A stretch of 22,642 nt of DNA from Mesotaenium endlicherianum. Taxonomy: Eukaryota > Streptophyta > Zygnematophyceae > Zygnematales > Mesotaeniaceae. Location: positions 686,029 to 708,670 of the forward strand of contig WELA01005791.1 in the NCBI GenBank assembly GCA_009602735.1, written 5' to 3'. Below are positions 17,511 through 22,642 of this stretch, piece after piece. Position 1 is the first letter of the stretch. Each line of letters begins with the position of its first letter. The notes below the pieces were generated by a model. The model was not told the origin of the DNA. It did no database searches and was given only the letters and a program-made list of their open reading frames with translations. The translations under genes and the position numbers were made by a program.

Positions 17511-19571
17511 TTAGGGAGGTGCCCCAGCCGCCCGAAGGTGGAACCGTTTCAACGCCCCTTTGGCATTGGTCAGCTGGTCTTTAAATTCCCAAGTGTCCCC
17601 AGAGGCATCGTAACCCTTCCATCGGATGAGGTACTTCATGACATATTTAGACGATCGACGGACCGAGCGAGCGTGTAAAATCTCATCGACCTCATATCCC
17701 TCAGGGTCGCCGTCCCGGACAGCGGGGACCGGTCCCGATTGGACAGGTAACCGACCTGTGAACAGTGTATCACCTTTGATGTATGGTTCCAGGAAGGAGA
17801 CATTAAAGACCGGGTGACCCTTGTAGTCAGCTGACATGTTCAGTTTGTAAGCATTCTGACCGACACGTCGGACCACCGAATATGGACCGACCCAAACAGG
17901 GCCAAGCTTTTTCTTGACCACACCAGGGAGGTACAGGTGCTGAGAATGCAGTTTGACTAAATCCCCCTTGGAAAATGTCAGTTCCCGACGGTGTTGATTA
18001 GCGTATTTTTGTTGGTTTTCTTGGGCCGTGTGCAAGTTTCGTTGGACTTCTGACAGGGTGTCAGCAAACTCCTGAGTTAACTGGAGGGAGACCGGGTTGT
18101 TAATCCCTTCAGGGTGAGTTAAAGATTCCCCTAGCACATCTAGAAGAGACTTAGGGACTCTACCCAGGCTGAGTTCAAAAGGAGTCTTGCCCGTTGACGC
18201 GTGCACCGCACTGTTGACCGCAAACTGAATTTGAGGCAACAGGTCATCCCAATTATCTTGTTTTTGGTTAATATATGCTCTCAGCACCTCTTGCAGAACT
18301 CGGTTAGTTCTTTCAGTCTGCCCATCAGTCTGAGGGTGGTTTGCTGTGCTGAGCAGCTGTTTGACTCCCATTAACCCCATTAAAGCTCTCCAGAACTTAG
18401 AGGTGAATTTTGAGTCTCTGTCTGAGATGATATTAGTAGGTAGCCCATGTTGGCATACTACATGGTTGTAAAACTGTCTCGCTGTTTCGAGTGCAGTCAC
18501 TTTGACAGTTGTGGGGATAAAAATGACCATTTTTGTCAGTTTATCCACGACTACCAGTATTGAATCATGCCCATTGGCAGTTCTTGGTAGTGAGACCACC
18601 CAGTCCATGGATATAGTTTCCCAGCGTCCAGCTGGGATGGGCAGCGGTTGCAAGAGACCTCCGGGTGGTGTGTGCCGAGACTTATTTCTCTGACACTGGT
18701 CACAGGACTTGACATATTTCAAGACCTCCCGGGGTAACCCCTCCCAATGATAATGTTTTGCCAGTTTGCCAACAGTTTTGGCCTGCCCCAAATGTCCACC
18801 CAGGAGACTGTCATGAGCTTGACTCAGTAAGAGAGACCTTATTTCCAAATTATTAGGAATGACCAGCTTCAGCCTGCCTGAAGTGGTTTCAGTCACCCAG
18901 ACCCCTCCCTTGAGCTTATACCCGAGTGCAGTAGCACGACACACACCAGTAGTGGGGCTGGGCTCAAATGTTGGGTCAGAAAGGTAGGCTTTCCTAAGTT
19001 GTTCAAGGAAGGACTTTTTCACCTTTAGTGAAGTGAGTGCACACAGGACTTTATCTACAGTATGCTGACTAAAGTTCCTTTCTTGCAAGTCAGGTCTTCT
19101 AGAGAGTGCATCAGCAGGATTCAACTTCCCTGGTTTGTAGTCGATCTGGACTTGGAACTGCTCCAGCATCTGGCTCCAGCGGTTCTCCCTCCTCGACAGC
19201 TTGGACTTCTTCTGAAAGTGGGTCAGAGCTAGATGATCTGTAATCACCTTAAAAGCTTTACCATGTAAGTATGCTCTCCACTGTTTGAGTACATGAATGA
19301 TAGCTAGCAGCTCTTTATCATGCACTGAGTACTGAATCTCCGCTGGATTAAATTTCATAGACTCATACAACACAGGATGCCACTCCTGCCGTACCTTACC
19401 ATCCTTTGTGGTTTTGTCAGCAGGCTGCAACAAAATAGCACCCATGGCAAAATCAGAGGCATCAGTAACCACCTGCACCGGTTTGCTGGGGTCATACACG
19501 GCTAGCACTGGGGCAGAACAAAGGGCATCTTTAAGGGTCTGGAAGGCAGCCTGCTGCTCTTCCCCCCACAC
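17511..19571 (-). CDS. pol of element 2, 3' part: RNase H, integrase, chromodomain
   Basis: A 686-codon open frame. RNase H starts near residue 34 (VVTDASDFAMGA). The integrase zinc-binding set is His253, His260, Cys290 and Cys293. The catalytic triad is Asp323, Asp384 and Glu420, and 384 to 420 is exactly D-35-E. The C-terminal part has the GPF-like PVFNVSFLEPY region, then a chromodomain at about 625-678 with all three aromatic-cage residues present (Tyr626, Trp651, Trp661). The cage predicts binding to methylated histone H3 and targeting of integration to heterochromatin, which is family knowledge. The first codon counted here is not a true start. The segment continues the reverse transcriptase at 19601-21406 but is one frame off, owing to a 2-bp insertion relative to element 1. 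Confidence 0.93.
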   Translation of the reverse strand: MWGEEQQAAFQTLKDALCSAPVLAVYDPSKPVQVVTDASDFAMGAILLQPADKTTKDGKVRQEWHPVLYESMKFNPAEIQYSVHDKELLAIIHVLKQWRAYLHGKAFKVITDHLALTHFQKKSKLSRRENRWSQMLEQFQVQIDYKPGKLNPADALSRRPDLQERNFSQHTVDKVLCALTSLKVKKSFLEQLRKAYLSDPTFEPSPTTGVCRATALGYKLKGGVWVTETTSGRLKLVIPNNLEIRSLLLSQAHDSLLGGHLGQAKTVGKLAKHYHWEGLPREVLKYVKSCDQCQRNKSRHTPPGGLLQPLPIPAGRWETISMDWVVSLPRTANGHDSILVVVDKLTKMVIFIPTTVKVTALETARQFYNHVVCQHGLPTNIISDRDSKFTSKFWRALMGLMGVKQLLSTANHPQTDGQTERTNRVLQEVLRAYINQKQDNWDDLLPQIQFAVNSAVHASTGKTPFELSLGRVPKSLLDVLGESLTHPEGINNPVSLQLTQEFADTLSEVQRNLHTAQENQQKYANQHRRELTFSKGDLVKLHSQHLYLPGVVKKKLGPVWVGPYSVVRRVGQNAYKLNMSADYKGHPVFNVSFLEPYIKGDTLFTGRLPVQSGPVPAVRDGDPEGYEVDEILHARSVRRSSKYVMKYLIRWKGYDASGDTWEFKDQLTNAKGALKRFHLRAAGAPP

Positions 19572-19600
19572 ATACCCGATGTCTTTCTTAGTAAGGTCAG

Positions 19601-21406
19601 TCAGTTTACTGGCCTTTGTGTGGAATAATTCTCAATAAATCTCCTATAGTAGTTAGCCAACCCAAGGAAGGATCGAACTTCAGAGACAGACTGAGGTACT
19701 GGCCAGTCCCTTATGGTCTGGACTTTCTTAGGATCCACACTGATGCCCTCTTGACTGACAATGTGGCATAAGAACTCAATACTTTCCTTAAAGAAATCAC
19801 ACTTGCTCATTTTAGCATATAAGTGATTCTTTCTTAGAGTGTCCAGGACTGTCTTTAAGTGTTCAGCGTGCTGAGCTTCATCTTTAGAGAAAATTAAAAT
19901 ATCATCCAGGAAAACTTGCACAAACTTATCCAAATAAGGTCTGAAAATGTCATTCATAGCACCCATAAAGGTAGCAGGAGCATTAGTCAGTCCAAATGGC
20001 ATCACGTTGAACTCATAGTGTCCATAACGTGTGCGGAAAGCAGTCTTGTGTTCATCCCCCTCAGCAATTCTGATTTGATGATAACCACTCTTGAGATCTA
20101 TCTTACTGAACACCTTAGCGCCAGACAGGGTATCAAGCAAGTCCTCGATTCTGGGTAAAGCATACTTGTTCTTTACTGTAATTCTGTTCAGGGCTCTGTA
20201 ATCCACACACATCCGCATACTGCCATCCTTTTCCTTAACAAATAGGATGGGTGCGCCGTAAGGTGATTTACTGGGAGAAATGTAACCATTTTCCTCCAGC
20301 TCTGCAATCTGTGTTTTCAACTCCTCACTCTCCAAATAAGACAAGCCATACGTGCGTTGCCAGGGTGGCTGGCTACCAGGTAATAAATCAATCCTATGAT
20401 CTACTTCCCGCTTAGGGGGTAGTCCTGGAGGCATATTAAACACATCCGTGTACTGAGCAACAATGTTTGCAGCAGTAGGGTGTTCCGGAGGGTGTACCTT
20501 TTTCTCAACCACTTCTTCAGGTTGAGGAGGTACCTCTCTTAGCAGCAGACAGAACATTCTGTCTTCCTTCTGGTTCCAGCTTTTGACGAACTCCATTGCA
20601 TTCAGCAACTTGCATCCTTCTGGAAGCCTCTTCTTTTCCTTCATTTGCCATCCACACAGGACAAGAGGAAGAGCACTGGTGGGTGCCAAGTCAGTCTGCC
20701 CATCACTGGCTCCTCTCACTTTAACTGTACCTCTGCTCCAACACACTTCAGCTTGATGTCTATTAAGCCAGGACCTGCCTAGCACGAGATCATAAAAGCC
20801 AGTGTTGAGTACCTCAAATGTAAGCGTTTCAGTTAGAACTGCAATGCCAGAACCTAACTGGACCTCAATAGGCTTGGTTATAACTCCTCCCGGGATACTT
20901 GAGGCATCTCCAAGGAATATTTTTCTATTCCCTTGGGTGACAGTAGGCAGCCTTAGCCGCTTAACTAAGTCCTTGTGGATAAAAGTATGTGACGCCCCTC
21001 CGTCAACAAATGCCCTCACCTTCCTACCTGCAATCATGCAATGCAGTAGGATAGGGGGGACTGTCTTTTCCTGACTTTCGCATTGTTCTCCTGACGTAGC
21101 AAAGAAATGTTGGACATCAGGTGGAACAAGAGCATCCAGAGTGTGCACTCTCTGGACGTCTATATTGCTGATGGTCTCCTTTATCTGGTTGTCAGGCATG
21201 CATAGTGAATCCAGTTCAGCAGGACCCATAATACCTGCTACGAGGGCAGCTAGTGACGACTCACTATCTCTAGCATCCTCACAGTCAGTAGACTGGATTA
21301 CTGACTGTTGCTGTCTTTTAAAGACTGGTCTTTTCTCTCGACCTTGGGCAGGTGCTTGACTGGACACTGTTCTCTGTAGTGGCCTTTCTGCTGACAATGG
21401 TAGCAA
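19601..21406 (-). CDS. pol of element 2, 5' part: protease and reverse transcriptase
   Basis: The open frame overlaps the end of gag in the -1 frame. Real translation most likely enters it at the slippery site 21322-21316, so the first 30 or so codons from 21406 are probably not used. Numbering from 21406: aspartic protease with Asp135 in [10 protein letters not shown] (DGG in place of the usual DSG/DTG), and [10 protein letters not shown] as the second flap/hydrophobic motif. Reverse transcriptase follows with PYGAPILFV, Asp437 in [22 protein letters not shown] and the active-site box FLDD (Asp501-Asp502). The connection [15 protein letters not shown] runs to the frameshift near 19620. Everything needed for cDNA synthesis is present apart from that shift. 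Confidence 0.93.
   Translation of the reverse strand: MLPLSAERPLQRTVSSQAPAQGREKRPVFKRQQQSVIQSTDCEDARDSESSLAALVAGIMGPAELDSLCMPDNQIKETISNIDVQRVHTLDALVPPDVQHFFATSGEQCESQEKTVPPILLHCMIAGRKVRAFVDGGASHTFIHKDLVKRLRLPTVTQGNRKIFLGDASSIPGGVITKPIEVQLGSGIAVLTETLTFEVLNTGFYDLVLGRSWLNRHQAEVCWSRGTVKVRGASDGQTDLAPTSALPLVLCGWQMKEKKRLPEGCKLLNAMEFVKSWNQKEDRMFCLLLREVPPQPEEVVEKKVHPPEHPTAANIVAQYTDVFNMPPGLPPKREVDHRIDLLPGSQPPWQRTYGLSYLESEELKTQIAELEENGYISPSKSPYGAPILFVKEKDGSMRMCVDYRALNRITVKNKYALPRIEDLLDTLSGAKVFSKIDLKSGYHQIRIAEGDEHKTAFRTRYGHYEFNVMPFGLTNAPATFMGAMNDIFRPYLDKFVQVFLDDILIFSKDEAQHAEHLKTVLDTLRKNHLYAKMSKCDFFKESIEFLCHIVSQEGISVDPKKVQTIRDWPVPQSVSEVRSFLGLANYYRRFIENYSTQRPVN
21281..21322 (-). promoter_or_regulatory. Candidate programmed -1 frameshift signal between gag and pol
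   Basis: The minus strand reads T TTA AAA at 21322-21316 in the gag frame (TCT TTA AAA), an X XXY YYZ slippery heptamer. A 7-nt spacer (21315-21309) follows. Then come perfect 10-bp arms ACAGTCAGTA (21308-21299) and TACTGACTGT (21290-21281) around an 8-nt loop. The gag stop TAA (21300-21298) lies at the top of the stem. A -1 slip enters the pol frame directly. Element 1 has TTTATAA and one mismatch in the stem. Confidence 0.82.
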
Positions 21407-22389
21407 GTAGATTTTGCTGAGGCTGGTCTCGGCTTAGTCCTACCACCACCCCTTCCATAGCCACCTCGAGAGGGACCACCTCTACCTCTAGACTGAATAG
21501 CATTGTACTCATACCCATATTCATCACCCTGATTATCCTCAGCCTGGTCTCCTTCAACTGCATTGTAGGAACCGTGGGGCTTTTTGACAATCTTAGACAC
21601 CAAAGCGTTACTCTGGCGCTTGTGATTGAACTGCTGCTGATCCCAGGCGTCAGCATCCTGGATCAAGTCAGCCAGTTTCTCATACTTTTTCTCAGCAAAA
21701 TGACCAGAGACCTCGGATTTCAAGCCATACCTGAAGTAAGCTATCCTATACCGTTCTGGCAAATCTGGCTGCTTCATCATGTTCTCGTGGAACTCTTGAG
21801 CAAACTCAGCAACCGAAGTGGTCTGCTTCAGTGTCAGGGAGATCATCACATAGATAGCTTTCTCCTGCTGGTTGATGACGTCAAACTTCTCATGCAACTT
21901 CTCGACAAACTCTACCCACGTAGGGTCACCGAGTTGCCGAGCCTTACGCTCTCCCTTCCAGTAAAGCCACCAGTCTGCGGCACTGCCTTTCAGTAGCGCA
22001 CCGGTGTGCTTGACCTTCTCGTAATCTTGCAGTTCTGGATAATTCTCCAGCCACTGCTCAACATCCGCGAGAAACTTGATCAGGTAGTATTTTCTGTTTC
22101 CCTCAGGATCATAGTCATGGGGAGGTTTTGGCTTGGGCTTACTAGGCCCTCGGCCACCACCACTAGTGGTGTGAGACCCCAGTTGGTCTCTGTCCCGCAG
22201 TAGGGACATTATGATTCTTTTGTCCTCCTGCTGGGACTGATACATGGTCGCCATTTGCGACTGCATTTGGACGAACAATGCTCCCAAGTCTACACTCTGG
22301 GGTGGTAGTGTAGCAAATGCAGCAGCAGCATTGGCATCTACTCGCTGAGTAGTGTCCTCAACAGTCCCTCTCGCTCCTACAGCAGCAAT
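21298..22389 (-). CDS. gag of element 2, capsid and nucleocapsid part
   Basis: The frame is open from just after a TGA at 22392-22390 to TAA at 21298. It covers the end of the Ala-rich region and the capsid-like part ([32 protein letters not shown], and a region resembling retrotransposon gag). An RGG/RGGG basic segment and one zinc knuckle [14 protein letters not shown] complete it. No ATG occurs in this frame until MQSQMATM at 22266, so the true start is upstream, in the frame ended by the 11-bp deletion near 22388. Gag forms the cytoplasmic particle and packages element RNA. Confidence 0.88.
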   Translation of the reverse strand: MAAVGARGTVEDTTQRVDANAAAAFATLPPQSVDLGALFVQMQSQMATMYQSQQEDKRIIMSLLRDRDQLGSHTTSGGGRGPSKPKPKPPHDYDPEGNRKYYLIKFLADVEQWLENYPELQDYEKVKHTGALLKGSAADWWLYWKGERKARQLGDPTWVEFVEKLHEKFDVINQQEKAIYVMISLTLKQTTSVAEFAQEFHENMMKQPDLPERYRIAYFRYGLKSEVSGHFAEKKYEKLADLIQDADAWDQQQFNHKRQSNALVSKIVKKPHGSYNAVEGDQAEDNQGDEYGYEYNAIQSRGRGGPSRGGYGRGGGRTKPRPASAKSTCYHCQQKGHYREQCPVKHLPKVERKDQSLKDSNSQ

Positions 22390-22642
22390 TCAGCCGGTCA
22401 CGTATTTGACCTAGGGGTACGTTGAGTTGTACAGCAGGGGGTGGGTTCAGAACATTGGCCCTTGATGCCATAAGTTCCTCGACAGTGTGCTCGTCAGCAG
22501 GCTGTCTTTCCCTCCTTTCTGTCTCTTCAGCGGCCTTTGCTACTTGTTCAGCTTCTAGCCTAGCTCTCTCCTCCTCAGCTTGCTGAGCTGCGACTGAGGC
22601 AATAGCAGCTGCCTCCTCTGCAGCCTCCCTAGCTGCAGTATC
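22358..22642 (-). pseudogene. gag N-terminus of element 2, cut by window edge, frameshifted
   Basis: Ninety-four codons from the window edge are Ala/Glu/Arg-rich and probably coiled coil, ending with NPPPAVQLNVPLGQIRDRL. They match element 1 gag at about 9793-10040. At about 22388 element 2 lacks 11 bases (ATACGGCAGGA in element 1), so the frame runs to TGA at 22360-22358 instead of joining the capsid part. The start codon lies outside the window. Confidence 0.85.

Larger units (their letters stand above)
14814..22642 (-). mobile_element. Element 2: chromovirus-type Ty3/gypsy retrotransposon with a third ORF, partial
   Basis: Minus-strand order from the right edge is gag (22642-21298), pol (21315-17511), an extra ORF (17186-15519), a polypurine tract (15445-15434) and the 3' LTR (15433-14814). 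RT before integrase, and an integrase that ends in a chromodomain, place it in the chromovirus branch of Ty3/gypsy (Metaviridae). Its 5' LTR, primer-binding site and gag start lie beyond 22642. Lesions relative to element 1 are few: an 11-bp deletion near 22388 in gag and a 2-bp insertion near 19618-19622 at the RT/RNase H join. It lies in opposite orientation inside the pol of element 1. Confidence 0.92.

Noticed and set aside
1..22642. CRISPR array, tRNA or rRNA genes, bacterial operons
   Set aside because: No regularly spaced repeats with unique spacers, no cloverleaf or rRNA-like sequence noticed, and gene structure is eukaryotic.

Overview
The window looks like nuclear DNA of a green plant or, more likely, a streptophyte (charophyte-type) alga. 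It holds one intron-bearing, plant-type alpha-amylase gene next to a nest of LTR and tyrosine-recombinase-type retroelement remains. The lineage call is inference. It rests on the plant-like GH13 sequence and GT-AG introns, a chromodomain-bearing Ty3/gypsy element with an initiator tRNA-Met primer site, DIRS-like debris, and abundant long simple repeats. There are no bacterial operons, Shine-Dalgarno sites or phage genes.

Layout. 1-3035: no convincing gene. It holds a pure CT microsatellite, a long pyrimidine-rich tract, a local tandem duplication and two inverted repeats. 3036-6385 (minus): a complete alpha-amylase gene of five exons encoding 502 residues, with a plastid-transit-like N-terminus and all three catalytic acids. 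6386-7908: upstream non-coding DNA with a 7-bp tandem array. 7909-9106 (plus): a decayed DIRS-type retroelement remnant that includes part of a reverse transcriptase. 9138-14813 (plus): element 1, a badly decayed Ty3/gypsy chromovirus-type element (5'-truncated LTR, tRNA-iMet primer site, gag, pol). Its gag is split by a 503-bp insertion with TG...CA ends and a 5-bp target duplication (a solo LTR). 14814-22642 (minus): element 2, a much better preserved relative in opposite orientation, running off the right edge. In transcript order it has gag, PR-RT, RNase H-integrase-chromodomain, a long third ORF of unknown function, a polypurine tract and a 620-bp 3' LTR.

The 495 bp of LTR in element 1 align end to end with the last 495 bp of the element 2 LTR, in opposite orientation. 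The element 1 pol breaks off exactly where the element 2 LTR ends. The simplest reading is that element 2 inserted into its own relative.

The two most interesting observations concern element 2. First, the gag-pol junction carries a textbook -1 frameshift signal: a T TTA AAA heptamer in the gag frame, a 7-nt spacer and a perfect 10-bp stem. Second, an intact sense-strand ORF of about 555 codons lies between the chromodomain and the 3' LTR. It has no recognisable envelope features, but shows a coiled coil, a central domain and an acidic tail, and it sits between copies of the polypurine-tract motif.
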